Assembly: GCF_006716865.1 (NCBI RefSeq)
Contig: NZ_VFPT01000001.1
Location: 2,785,001 to 2,849,000, forward strand
Length of the DNA: 64,000 bases
Origin: Roseinatronobacter monicus
GTDB lineage: Bacteria; Pseudomonadota; Alphaproteobacteria; Rhodobacterales; Rhodobacteraceae
Direction of reading: 5' to 3'
Position numbers and translations under genes: made by a program. This document shows positions 16,075 through 25,018 of the stretch, piece by piece. The first letter of the stretch is position 1; each line of letters begins with the position of its first letter. The notes under the pieces were generated by a model, which was not told the origin of the DNA, made no database searches, and saw only the letters and a list, made by a program, of their open reading frames with translations.

Positions 16075-19000
16075 ATGACCATAGGCCAGCCGGAACGCGC
16101 CACGCAAAACCGCATGATCGCCCAGATGTGCGGCGATACCTCTGGCAAGGTCGGCGGCCTCGGCTGGCGATACCTTGGCGATTGGCAGAAACGCGGCAGC
16201 AACGCCAATATCGAACCCGATTATCTGCGCCCGTGGCTGCTCTCTCGGGGCTATGACAAGGACGTGGTGACCAAGGCCATCGCCGAATTGCAACGGGCCG
16301 CCCGCATGGACGGGTTGAAGCTCTATGAGGCGAACCGCGCCACCTATGACATGCTGCGCTATGGCGTCCAGGTCACTCCCGGCCCCGGAGAGGCCCCCGT
16401 GACCGTGCGTTTTGTCGATTGGGACAATCCGGCGGCCAATGACATGGGCGTGGCCGAAGAGGTGGCAATTTCCGCCCGCAACCCCAAGGCCTATAACAAG
16501 CGCCCCGATCTGGTGCTGTATGTGAACGGGATCGCCCTGGGCGTGGTGGAGTTGAAGAAATCCACGGTCGATCTGGGCGAGGGTATCCGCCAGACGCTGG
16601 ACAACCAGCGCCCCGAATTCATCCCGCATTTCTTTACGACGGTGCAGTTGACCCTTGCCGGCAACGAGGTGCAGGGCCTGCGCTATGCCGCGATCCAGAC
16701 GCCCCAGAATTACTGGCTGGCCTGGAAGGAAGACAGCGATATCACCGCCCCGCTGGCGCGCGATGTGTCGCAGATGCTGACGCCTGCACGGTTTCTGGAG
16801 GTGATCAACGATTTCATCCTGTATGACGCAGGGATCAAGAAAATCACCCGTCCCAACCAGTATTTCGCCGTGAAAGCCGCACAAGATGCTGTGAGGGCAC
16901 GGCAAGGCGGGATCATCTGGCAAACCCAAGGATCGGGGAAAAGCCTGATCATGGTGATGCTGGCCCGCTGGATCCGCGAGGCGCTGCCCGATGCCCGTAT
17001 TCTGGTGGTGACCGACCGGAAGGAACTGGACGACCAGATCGAGGCCGTGTTCGGCAACACCGGCGACAAGGTGCGCCGTGCGAAATCCGGGGCGGACCTG
17101 CTCGCGGCCTTGGCCGACCCGAAGGAACGAGTGGTGTCGTCCCTGGTGCATAAATTCGGCCGCCGCGAAGAGGATGAGATGGGCGCCATGATCGCCGAGA
17201 TCCAGCGCGGCCAAATCGGTGCGCCCGTGGGCGAGTTCTTCGTGTTCATCGACGAGGCGCACAGGACGCAATCAGGTAAGCTGGCCCGTGCGATGCGGAT
17301 GATCCTGCCGAATGCGGTGTTCGTCGGGTTCACGGGGACGCCCTTGCTGAAGACGGATAAACAGACCTCGCTTGAGACATTCGGGCCATATATCGGCAAG
17401 CCTTACCGGTTCAACGAGGCGGTCGAGGATGAGGTGGTTCTGGACCTGCGCTATGAGGCGCGGGATATCGATCAGCGCATCAGCTCACCCGCCAAGATTG
17501 ACGAGTGGTTCGAGGCCAAGACCAAGGGGCTGACCCCCGTGGCCAAGGCAACCCTGAAACAACGCTGGGGCACCTTGCAGCGGGTGTTGTCATCAAAGGA
17601 CCGGCTGGAACAGATCGCCAATGACATCATCATGGACATGGCGACCAAGCCGCGTCTGGCGTCCGGGCGCGGCAACGCGATGCTGGTGGCAGGGTCTATC
17701 CCCGAGGCCTGCCGGTTCTTCGAGATTTTCCGCAATTCCGGGTCTGAGCTGTCCGGTAAGTGCGCCATCGTCACCTCCTACCAGCGCAATGCATCCGAGT
17801 TGACTGGCGAAGAGGCCGGGATGGGCGAGACGGAAAAGCAATATGTCTACCGCGTCTATGACCGGCTGATGACCGATTTGGGCACGGATGAAGAGGCTTA
17901 CGAGTCTGAGGCCCTGCGCAAATTCCGTAAGGAACCGGCGCAGATGAAGTTGCTGATCGTGGTCAGCCGCTTGTTGACCGGCTTTGATGCCCCTACGGCC
18001 ACATACATTTACATCGACAAACAGATGCGGGATCATGGTCTGTTCCAGGCGATCTGTCGGGTGAACCGTTTGGACGGCGAGGACAAGGATTACGGCTATG
18101 TCGTGGATTACAAGGACCTCTTCAAGAATATCGAGGCGGCAGTGGATGATTACACATCCGAAGCGTTCGATGCCTTTGACGCCGAGGATGTCGAGGGGCT
18201 GATCTCGAACCGTGCCGAAAAGGCCGGGGTTGACCTGCATACCGCACGGGATGCCTGGTTCGGGCTGCTGGACCCTGTGGAGCAGCCAAAAGGGGATGCT
18301 GAGCTTTACGCATACTTTTCAAGCCCCAACGGGTGGGAGAATGACCCGGCCGCTGAAGAGAAAGCCCGGCGGCGTCAGGCGCTTTACAAATTGGCGGGCG
18401 CATATGCGCGGGCCTTCGCATCCGTTGCGGAAGACCCTGCTGCAAGCGGCGTGAATGACCTGCAGCTTTCCCAGTATCGTGGTGAGGTCGAGAAAGCCCT
18501 CTCCATCAGAGATGCCGTGCGGTTGCACAGCGGCGATGCGGTCGACATGAAGCAGTTCGAACCTGCTATGCGCCATTTGATCGACAGCTATATCAAAGCG
18601 GACGGGTCCGAGGTGATTTCGCATCTCGATGACATCAGCCTGATTGACCTTGTGGCCAGCAAGGGCGCCTCGGTTGAAGATGGGTTGCCCAAGGGGTTGA
18701 AGGGAAATCGCGAGAATGTGGCCGAGGCAATCGAGAACAATGTCCGCAGGTTGATCATCGATGAAACCCCGGTGAACCCGAAATTCTATGAGCGGATGTC
18801 AGAATTGCTGACTGATCTGGTCCGGAAGCGCCGGGATGACGCAATCGCTTACGCAGAGTATCTGGAGAAGATCGCCGAGCTTGTCCGATCCGTGAAAGCC
18901 GGACATGGCGGGGAATACCCTGCATCCATGGCGACCCCAGGACGCAAAGCTCTGTTCGACAATCTGGGTCAGGATGAGGCGCATGCCTTAGCGGTTGATC

Positions 19001-19146
19001 AGTTGATCCGTGATAACGCTCAATCTGGATGGCGAGGTAATCGCATGAAGGAAAGGATGCTCCGGAAAAAACTGGCAGAGGTATTTGAGAGTGAAGAAGC
19101 GATCGATCTGATCATCGAGATTGTCCGGTCACATGATGAATACTGA
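16075..19146 (+). CDS. hsdR: HsdR, type I restriction endonuclease subunit
   Basis: A 1023-residue motor and nuclease subunit that translocates and cuts unmethylated foreign DNA when bound to HsdM/HsdS. The PD-(D/E)XK nuclease site is RPDLVLYVNG to GVVELKK (D145, E159, K161). Superfamily 2 helicase motifs follow: Walker A TQGSGKS (284-290), DEAH (393-396), and later FTGTPLL and the motif VI region around LFQAICRVNRLDG. It starts at ATG 16075, 33 bases after hsdS. Its last codons overlap the start of a YgjP-like metallopeptidase gene. Confidence 0.95.
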   Translation: MTIGQPERATQNRMIAQMCGDTSGKVGGLGWRYLGDWQKRGSNANIEPDYLRPWLLSRGYDKDVVTKAIAELQRAARMDGLKLYEANRATYDMLRYGVQVTPGPGEAPVTVRFVDWDNPAANDMGVAEEVAISARNPKAYNKRPDLVLYVNGIALGVVELKKSTVDLGEGIRQTLDNQRPEFIPHFFTTVQLTLAGNEVQGLRYAAIQTPQNYWLAWKEDSDITAPLARDVSQMLTPARFLEVINDFILYDAGIKKITRPNQYFAVKAAQDAVRARQGGIIWQTQGSGKSLIMVMLARWIREALPDARILVVTDRKELDDQIEAVFGNTGDKVRRAKSGADLLAALADPKERVVSSLVHKFGRREEDEMGAMIAEIQRGQIGAPVGEFFVFIDEAHRTQSGKLARAMRMILPNAVFVGFTGTPLLKTDKQTSLETFGPYIGKPYRFNEAVEDEVVLDLRYEARDIDQRISSPAKIDEWFEAKTKGLTPVAKATLKQRWGTLQRVLSSKDRLEQIANDIIMDMATKPRLASGRGNAMLVAGSIPEACRFFEIFRNSGSELSGKCAIVTSYQRNASELTGEEAGMGETEKQYVYRVYDRLMTDLGTDEEAYESEALRKFRKEPAQMKLLIVVSRLLTGFDAPTATYIYIDKQMRDHGLFQAICRVNRLDGEDKDYGYVVDYKDLFKNIEAAVDDYTSEAFDAFDAEDVEGLISNRAEKAGVDLHTARDAWFGLLDPVEQPKGDAELYAYFSSPNGWENDPAAEEKARRRQALYKLAGAYARAFASVAEDPAASGVNDLQLSQYRGEVEKALSIRDAVRLHSGDAVDMKQFEPAMRHLIDSYIKADGSEVISHLDDISLIDLVASKGASVEDGLPKGLKGNRENVAEAIENNVRRLIIDETPVNPKFYERMSELLTDLVRKRRDDAIAYAEYLEKIAELVRSVKAGHGGEYPASMATPGRKALFDNLGQDEAHALAVDQLIRDNAQSGWRGNRMKERMLRKKLAEVFESEEAIDLIIEIVRSHDEY

Positions 19147-19855
19147 CTTGATCGAGGTATCAGGGTTGTCGGTCGAGCTTGTCCGGAAGCCGATCAAGAA
19201 CCTGCATATCGGGGTCTATCCCCCGCAGGGTCGCGTCCGCGTGGCCGCACCTCCCGCCATCAGCGAAGACGCGATCCGTGTGGCGATTGTCACACGGTTG
19301 GGATGGATCAAGAAGAAACAACGCGAATTCGCTGGTCAGGCTCGAGAGCCAGAACGGCGCTTCGTGTCCGGAGAGACCCATTACCTGTGGGGAACGCCCC
19401 TGCGTCTGCAGGTCAGGCCCACGGGGTCTAGTGGGTGTCAAATTTTCCGGAACGGGGCTGACCGATTGATCATGGTTACCCCGCCGGAGGCGATGACCAG
19501 CCAGAAAGCACGATGGTTATCCGACTGGTACAGAGAAGAGCTGAAAGGCCGGGCAAGTCCGCGGGTTGAGCGGTGGGCTGGAATTCTGGGGGTACCCCTG
19601 CCACGATGGGGTGTTAGGTTTATGCGCACCAAATGGGGGAGCTGTAATCCGGAAAAGCACCTTGTTTGGCTGAACCTCGATCTAGCGAAGAAACCGTCGC
19701 AGGCTCTGGACTATGTGGTCCTGCACGAAATGGCTCATTTCATCTCTCGCCGACATGATGACCTATTCATTGCCGTTCTAGACCGTCACATGCCTGGATG
19801 GCGTCAGGTCCGGGCTGATCTGAATGGACTGCCGTTGAGCTTTTCAAGTCGCTGA
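19133..19855 (+). CDS. YgjP-like (DUF45) metallopeptidase linked to type I RM
   Basis: A 240-residue predicted zinc metallopeptidase of the YgjP/DUF45 (M48-like) group. The zinc site is HEMAHFISRRHDDLF (HExxH plus a distal His), preceded by the family motif TKWGSCNPEKHLVWLNLDLA. Its start (ATG 19133 or the adjacent ATG 19136) lies inside the end of hsdR, so the two are co-translated. YgjP-like genes are often found next to hsdR in type I loci (general knowledge), but their role there is not settled. Turnover of the restriction complex, as a proteolytic control on self-restriction, is one possibility and is inference here. Confidence 0.88.
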   Translation: MMNTDLIEVSGLSVELVRKPIKNLHIGVYPPQGRVRVAAPPAISEDAIRVAIVTRLGWIKKKQREFAGQAREPERRFVSGETHYLWGTPLRLQVRPTGSSGCQIFRNGADRLIMVTPPEAMTSQKARWLSDWYREELKGRASPRVERWAGILGVPLPRWGVRFMRTKWGSCNPEKHLVWLNLDLAKKPSQALDYVVLHEMAHFISRRHDDLFIAVLDRHMPGWRQVRADLNGLPLSFSSR

Positions 19856-20412
19856 TGATGATAGCATGGTTCGTCCAAATAAAAATCCATCATCAAAAGG
19901 TCACCCAGTGAGTCTCTATTCATATCGGCCGCAATGAATTACAAGAACCACCTTTTTAGTGGGGGCCTCACACAAGGTACTATGTCTGCTAGACGATCGA
20001 CGCGGAGGGCGGAAAGCCGTCTGAAGGCCGTGCAGCACGACAATCGCGCCGAAATGCCAAACCGGACGCTCGACCACCGGCGCAGGGGGCCGACTTACCA
20101 ATTGACGGTTCGGTAACGACTCCGAGCCAATCAGAGACATTCAAAGAAGTCGCAGCGTGCCAGAGAGCTTCGCAGGTGCAGCGGACATGACCGGCTGAAG
20201 CCGATGTTGGAGTTTTGCCGTAACCGCCGCCGGAATGAGCATCCCTAACCATTTAGCGGACTGGCAGGTCAGATCTATGTGTGCGGGAAAGTTGCCACTC
20301 ACAGAGCCTCGGATGAAACGTCACATCCGAAGCCTACGGCGGTCTGGCGGGTTTGGGGTTCACAGCTCCCTCAGGCAGCCTCATTTCATTCGGTTATTTA
20401 TCCGTATCTACA
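19856..20412. other. Intergenic region before IS66, degenerate repeat material
   Basis: No gene is supported. Bases about 19990-20250 resemble other Rhodobacterales intergenic repeat material (for example GCGCCGAAATGCC). A weak hairpin, GATGATG/CATCATC, follows the metallopeptidase stop near 19853-19899 and could end that transcript. Confidence 0.35.
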
Positions 20413-20435
20413 ATCCGGACGTAACCGCCCGATTT

Positions 20436-20732
20436 CTACCGCGGCCATTTATCCTTGACGCGTGCGATTATTTCGGGGTCATCGACGAAGTCTTCGAGGA
20501 ATGCATGCCATGTATCCTGTGATATGCGCGCATCGCTGAGCATGTCTTTGAGCTCTTCGATACCATCGTCGGTTAAGGTCGTGATGGATTCGTCCGCTCC
20601 AGTGTGGACGCTGACGATCGCACCATAACTGAGGTTGTCATCATTCCAAATGACAGCCTCCAACATCTCGAGGTCCTCGCCGAGCATTTCCGCGACATAT
20701 TCGAGGGTGCAGAGATTAGTCACGGTGGTCAT
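20436..20732 (-). CDS. Small acidic passenger protein of the IS66 element
   Basis: A 98-residue acidic protein (MTTVTNLCTLEYVAEMLGED at the start, ending ARVKDKWPR) lying inside the left end of IS66, nine bases after tnpC and on the same strand. It has no transmembrane segment and no motif I recognise; its pattern of hydrophobic and acidic residues suggests a compact helical fold. Because it lies between tnpC and the terminal repeat it moves with the element. A role in transposition or host interaction is unknown. It could also be an old cargo gene. Confidence 0.65.
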   Translation of the reverse strand: MTTVTNLCTLEYVAEMLGEDLEMLEAVIWNDDNLSYGAIVSVHTGADESITTLTDDGIEELKDMLSDARISQDTWHAFLEDFVDDPEIIARVKDKWPR

Positions 20733-20741
20733 CCTGCGGCT

Positions 20742-22355
20742 TCAGGTTTTTGGCTTCCAGTTCCAGGGCAGCAGTTCCCCAAGGCGGGGGTTCATATGAT
20801 CATGGATGCGATCCAGAACATCTGCCAGATAGGCTTGTGGATCAAGACCGCTCATCTTTGCTGACTCGATAATGGTCATGGCACGCGCAAGAGTTTCGCC
20901 CCCAGCATCTGAGCCTGCGAATAACCAGTTCCGTCTCCCGACTCCGATCGGCCTGAGCGCCCGCTCAGCAGCATTGTTATCGATGGCCACGCGCCCGTCA
21001 TCGAGAAACAGCGTAAGTGCCTTCCAGCGGCTCAGCCCATACCGGAACGCTTTGGCCAGATCGCTTTTGCCGGGGATGCGTGTTAATTGCTGCTCTGCCC
21101 AGACCCGGAAGGCCTCGACCTTGGGTTTGGTTTTTTCCTGGCGCACTGCTTTGCGTATGTCTGCGGGCTGACCGTTGATCTGGCGCTCGATATCATAAAG
21201 CGCGCCGATCCGGTCGAGCGCTTCGCGCGCGATTTCAGATTTCGTCACAATCCAAACATCATGGAAGTCGCGCCTCAGGTGGGCCCAACATGCAGCCTCT
21301 CGGAACTGGCTCTTGCCGTTGAGATCAGGAGCATAGAGCTTGGTATACCCTTTGTAGCCATCGGCCTGCAAAATGCCGCTGGATTTGGCGAGGTGGGTCA
21401 GGACATGCTCTTCTTTCCAGTCAGGGGCGAACTGGTAGACAGCCCCCGGCGGGGCTCCTCCCGCCCAAGGGCGCTGGTCGCGAACATAGGCCCACAGGCG
21501 GCCTTTTTTCACACCTTTTCCAAGCCCTCTGTCTCGTCGACTTCGATCAAGGACCCGGATAGGTGTATCATCTGCATGTAGCAGATCGCTGGCCATGATT
21601 GCGTCCTCGATCATCTTGATCAGTGGCGCCAGTGCTTTCATTGCCCCGCCGCACCAGTCGGCCATCGTTGTATCGGAAATATCTGCTCCCATCCGGGCGA
21701 AGATTTCATTGAGGCGATACAAAGTCAGCTGATCATCGTATTTCGAGACCAGGATGAATGCCAACAGGTTTGGGCCCGCCATGCTGCGCGGGATTGGTCT
21801 GCTGGGGGCGGGTGGCTGAACGATCTTCTCGCAGCACCGGCAAGATTTCTTGATGCGCGCGATTTCGATGATTTTCATCTGCGCTGCGATCATATCAAGC
21901 AACTCGCTGACATCCTCACCTACCACCCGCAGATTGCCACCGCAGTCGGGGCATGTGTCACCAGGATCAAGCTCACGGCGTTCGCGGGGGGTATCAGGCG
22001 ACACTTTAGGACGACGGCGTTGCTTCTTTTCTGGCGCATCTGCTGTGGTATTACGCGCGTCTGCGTCCGTGTCAGCGTCCTCACTCTCATCTGGCGACGT
22101 GTCTTGTGCCTCGGCAACAGCGACATTCAGGTCTTCCAGCGCGAGTTCCAATTGTTCGATCTCACGCTCGATCTTTTCCGAGCTGGAACCGAACTTCTGT
22201 TTCTTCAGTTTGGCAATCCGGATGCGCAGGGCTTGAACGAGCAAGTCATGCGCGCGCAAGGTGGCCAGGATTTTCTGGTTCTCTGCCTGCAAAGAGGTGA
22301 TCATCACCTTCAGAGCGGCCGGATCGTTGGGGAGAGAAATCGCTGCTTGGGACAT
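20742..22355 (-). CDS. tnpC: IS66 transposase TnpC
   Basis: A 537-residue DDE transposase of IS66. It has an N-terminal leucine-rich coiled coil (about 15-75), then the zinc-ribbon-like DTCPDCGG with SCRCCEKIVQ. The catalytic core includes LLHADDTPIRVLD and the late VAIDNNAAERALRPIGVGRR block carrying the catalytic glutamate. The C-terminal LGELLPWNWKP is typical of IS66 TnpC. Length is normal and no internal stop is present, so the element may be active. Confidence 0.95.
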   Translation of the reverse strand: MSQAAISLPNDPAALKVMITSLQAENQKILATLRAHDLLVQALRIRIAKLKKQKFGSSSEKIEREIEQLELALEDLNVAVAEAQDTSPDESEDADTDADARNTTADAPEKKQRRRPKVSPDTPRERRELDPGDTCPDCGGNLRVVGEDVSELLDMIAAQMKIIEIARIKKSCRCCEKIVQPPAPSRPIPRSMAGPNLLAFILVSKYDDQLTLYRLNEIFARMGADISDTTMADWCGGAMKALAPLIKMIEDAIMASDLLHADDTPIRVLDRSRRDRGLGKGVKKGRLWAYVRDQRPWAGGAPPGAVYQFAPDWKEEHVLTHLAKSSGILQADGYKGYTKLYAPDLNGKSQFREAACWAHLRRDFHDVWIVTKSEIAREALDRIGALYDIERQINGQPADIRKAVRQEKTKPKVEAFRVWAEQQLTRIPGKSDLAKAFRYGLSRWKALTLFLDDGRVAIDNNAAERALRPIGVGRRNWLFAGSDAGGETLARAMTIIESAKMSGLDPQAYLADVLDRIHDHMNPRLGELLPWNWKPKT

Positions 22356-22418
22356 GGAAATTTATACCATATCCCAAGCCTTATATCCACTAAAAACAAG
22401 CAATTACAGCAAGATAAA

Positions 22419-22766
22419 TCATCCGACACGGGCTGGCGGCGCGCCCCAATCCGGCCTTCGCCACTCCATTCCTTCCCACAGCATGGCCAGCTGCGCAGAG
22501 GTCAAACGCGCGCTTCCGTCAGAGGCCGAAGGCCATGGGAAACGCCCCTTCGAGAGAACTTTATAATACAGACAAAATCCCTGTCCGTCCCAAAACAGCA
22601 GCTTTATCCTATCTCCCCGACGCCCACGGAATGCAAAGACTGCGCCGCTCGCAGGGCGCTGGCGTAGCACATCCTGTGCAATCGCCGACAGGCCGGCAAT
22701 CCCCTTACGCATATCAGTGTAGCCGCAAGCCAGATAGACCCTAACCCCAGTGCCCGGACCAATCAT
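22419..22766 (-). CDS. tnpB: IS66 accessory protein TnpB
   Basis: A 115-residue TnpB of IS66 (not the IS200/IS605 TnpB). Family landmarks are VRVYLACGYTDMRKGIAGLS near the start, then GAVFAFRGRRGDRIKLLFWD and GQGFCLYYKVL. It is required with TnpA for IS66 transposition, in a way that is not fully understood. Its start overlaps the end of tnpA by four bases (ATGA), indicating coupled translation. Confidence 0.95.
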   Translation of the reverse strand: MIGPGTGVRVYLACGYTDMRKGIAGLSAIAQDVLRQRPASGAVFAFRGRRGDRIKLLFWDGQGFCLYYKVLSKGRFPWPSASDGSARLTSAQLAMLWEGMEWRRPDWGAPPARVG

Positions 22767-23152
22767 GCCGCTTCCACCGCCTTTATCAGCCGGGTCAAGG
22801 CAGACGCATCGACATCTGTATCAATGCGCAAACTCCGGCCATTGCGCAGAACAACCTCAACCCGCCCGTCTTGCTCATCACTAACCGCACAAGGTCTCGA
22901 TGCCTCAGGGTCCATTTCCAAAAACTCGACCGGCAAAAACACCGTTTCAGGGTCGTATGGCAAAAGGCCCTTCCTCTTCAGATCGTATCGCCAGCTATAG
23001 ATCTGCTGCCGCGTCACATCATGACGCTGGGCAATCTGGGTCACTGTCGCCCCACCGACTCCAACTGACCGTACGATTGCCACCTTCTCCTCATCACTCC
23101 AACGTCGCCGCCGTTCAGCCCCAAGTATTTCTCCGCGCATCAATGCCTCCAA
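22763..23152 (-). CDS. tnpA: IS66 accessory protein TnpA
   Basis: A 129-residue helix-turn-helix protein, first gene of IS66. RRRWSDEEKVAIVRSVG and VTQIAQRHDVTRQQIYSWRY form the DNA-binding part, as in IS3/IS66 OrfA proteins. It probably recognises the element ends. Translation is coupled to tnpB. Confidence 0.93.
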   Translation of the reverse strand: MEALMRGEILGAERRRRWSDEEKVAIVRSVGVGGATVTQIAQRHDVTRQQIYSWRYDLKRKGLLPYDPETVFLPVEFLEMDPEASRPCAVSDEQDGRVEVVLRNGRSLRIDTDVDASALTRLIKAVEAA

Positions 23153-23269
23153 TAAGGGACGTCGTTAACGACGTCGTTAAAGACATCTCATAACATCGCG
23201 AAGCGCCCAGAAGCAGGCGGTTCAAATCGGGTGGTTACATCCGGACCTGTGATCCTTGATCAGCGCCCC

Positions 23270-25009
23270 TCACCCTCGCCAGTTATCGGCACGCTTTTTG
23301 AAGTCGATCTCCTTCCACGCCTCTTTCCAAAGCGCGAAGTATTTCACGTCACTGGATGAGGGTTCTGGGTCGCATTTCTCCACATACACGACGCAAGGCA
23401 TGATGACGGCGTCCCCGATGAGTAGTGCTTCCCCTTGCTCAAGGGCAGGCATACCCTCAGTGAGATTGCCCAGTGTATCCGGCAATAGTCGGCGGACATA
23501 ACTTTGGTCATCGGGGTTGGTGAGACGCATTGCCAGGAAATTGGAGCATTGCGAAAAGATAGTTTCTGAAATTTCAGACGGGCGCTGGCTCGAAATCAGA
23601 AGGCTGATACCGTACTTTCGGCCTTCTTTGGCAATGCGCTCGATTGCAGCTAAGGAAGCCTTGTAGCGGGCAAGACCGCTCTTTGGTGCGTATTTGTGTG
23701 CTTCCTCATACACCATGAGGAACGGTTGCTCTGTTTTGCTTTCGACACGCCGCGCATAGTAACAAAAATCGAACATTAGACGGGAAATCAGCGAGACGGT
23801 AATGCTGAGCAGCTCAAAGGGAATGCCGCTGAGGTCGATGATTGTGACATTCGATCGGCCTCCCGCCTTGTAGCCGGTAAACTGTTCAAGCACCTGCTCC
23901 AATGTCGCAGCTTTGGCCTTCGCACCGAATATGAAGTCAAGCCGAGAGTTCGATATCTTTGATCTGATCCGACGCTCGAATTTGTCGATGCTACCGTCGG
24001 CATAGGGGCCTTTATTGATTTTGCTGCGTTCCGTGGGCGCGAAATCCCGCAGCGCCTTGCAATAATGCTCAAGCTGACCCTCGACATCATCGAACGTTTC
24101 GGTAGTACCGTCCTTAAACTTGATATGCAGCGAGTTTTCAGCGTCTTTTGTTTCCCGCGTCAGGTTGCGGAAAGCATTCGCTACGTGCTGAATGTCATAT
24201 CGAAGCGGACTGTCGAAGTTTACCTTTTCGACGTCAGGATTGCTGATCTTCTTGGCAATGGTCACCACAGATCGTAGCAGCGAATCTTGATTGTAATTGT
24301 TATTGTCGCCGGACTCCAGGAACATGTCCTCCATCTCGTCTTCGTTGAGAAGCCAATATGGCAAGACGAGGTGATCCACGGTGATGACATTCGCCGTCGG
24401 AAACGCCGTGGCATATTCGGAATGAAGATCGAATATCAGGATATGGGAGTTATTGAGTCCTTGGTATTCGCCCAATTTGGCAGATATCGCCTTTTGCAGA
24501 ACTGACGACACACTCGATGATTTCCCCGATCCCGAAGCACCCACAACGGCAATATGTTTGTTGAAGAACCGGTCCCCATGAACAGGTACTACGATATCAC
24601 GTTGCCTGGTCAGTGATGAAAAGCAAAAGCGGTCTTCAGCCGCATAGCAATCTGCATAGATGGCTGCGATTTCCGCTTTCGTCGCCGGGACGACCTTCTT
24701 TGGCGGAATGGCGAGTTCGTCACCGCCGCGATTGAACTTTCCATCTTTAAGGGTCCCGAGAGGATAAGCATCAATCATATAGACGCGCTTGTAGTCACTG
24801 CTGCCGTCGCCTTTCACCTCTTTCATCTCGATTGAAAAGCTTTCGATGACGCAGATGAGAGAAACGTTGTCATTGTCCGAGACCTTGAGAAAGGATCCAA
24901 CGCGAAGAGACTCACCCGCCGCCTGGAAGTTCAAGAGATCATCGACGGCCACTCGGACTTTGTTGGGATAAACGGCGACAACCTCAGCATTGGCGATTTC
25001 CTCAGTCAT
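23270..25009 (-). CDS. HerA-like ATPase of a nuclease-HerA defence pair
   Basis: A 579-residue HerA/FtsK-type hexameric ATPase. An N-terminal HerA beta-barrel (about 1-100) precedes the P-loop domain: Walker A GASGSGKSSS (157-166), DLHSEYA (194-200), Walker B FLMVYEEAHKY (430-440), a downstream GRKYGISLLISSQRPSEI sensor region, and the C-terminal brace. The upstream gene encodes a DUF4297-like nuclease nine bases away, the arrangement of the described DUF4297-HerA anti-phage system in which HerA hexamers assemble with the nuclease to degrade DNA. Length and motifs are intact. IS66 has inserted just after its stop. Confidence 0.88.
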   Translation of the reverse strand: MTEEIANAEVVAVYPNKVRVAVDDLLNFQAAGESLRVGSFLKVSDNDNVSLICVIESFSIEMKEVKGDGSSDYKRVYMIDAYPLGTLKDGKFNRGGDELAIPPKKVVPATKAEIAAIYADCYAAEDRFCFSSLTRQRDIVVPVHGDRFFNKHIAVVGASGSGKSSSVSSVLQKAISAKLGEYQGLNNSHILIFDLHSEYATAFPTANVITVDHLVLPYWLLNEDEMEDMFLESGDNNNYNQDSLLRSVVTIAKKISNPDVEKVNFDSPLRYDIQHVANAFRNLTRETKDAENSLHIKFKDGTTETFDDVEGQLEHYCKALRDFAPTERSKINKGPYADGSIDKFERRIRSKISNSRLDFIFGAKAKAATLEQVLEQFTGYKAGGRSNVTIIDLSGIPFELLSITVSLISRLMFDFCYYARRVESKTEQPFLMVYEEAHKYAPKSGLARYKASLAAIERIAKEGRKYGISLLISSQRPSEISETIFSQCSNFLAMRLTNPDDQSYVRRLLPDTLGNLTEGMPALEQGEALLIGDAVIMPCVVYVEKCDPEPSSSDVKYFALWKEAWKEIDFKKRADNWRG

Positions 25010-25018
25010 TGTTCTTCC

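Larger units (their letters stand above)
20421..23238 (-). mobile_element. IS66-family insertion sequence
   Basis: A 2818-base element with inverted ends GTAACCGCCCGATTT (20421-20435) and, on the reverse strand, GTAACCACCCGATTT (ending at 23238). It is flanked by a perfect 8-base duplication ATCCGGAC (20413-20420 and 23239-23246), the length typical of IS66. It encodes tnpA, tnpB, tnpC and one extra small gene, all on the minus strand. It inserted just downstream of the herA-like gene without breaking an evident gene. Confidence 0.93.

Noticed and set aside
15625..17271. 548-codon minus-strand frame across hsdS and hsdR
   Set aside because: It crosses two well-supported genes on the other strand and has no recognisable domain.
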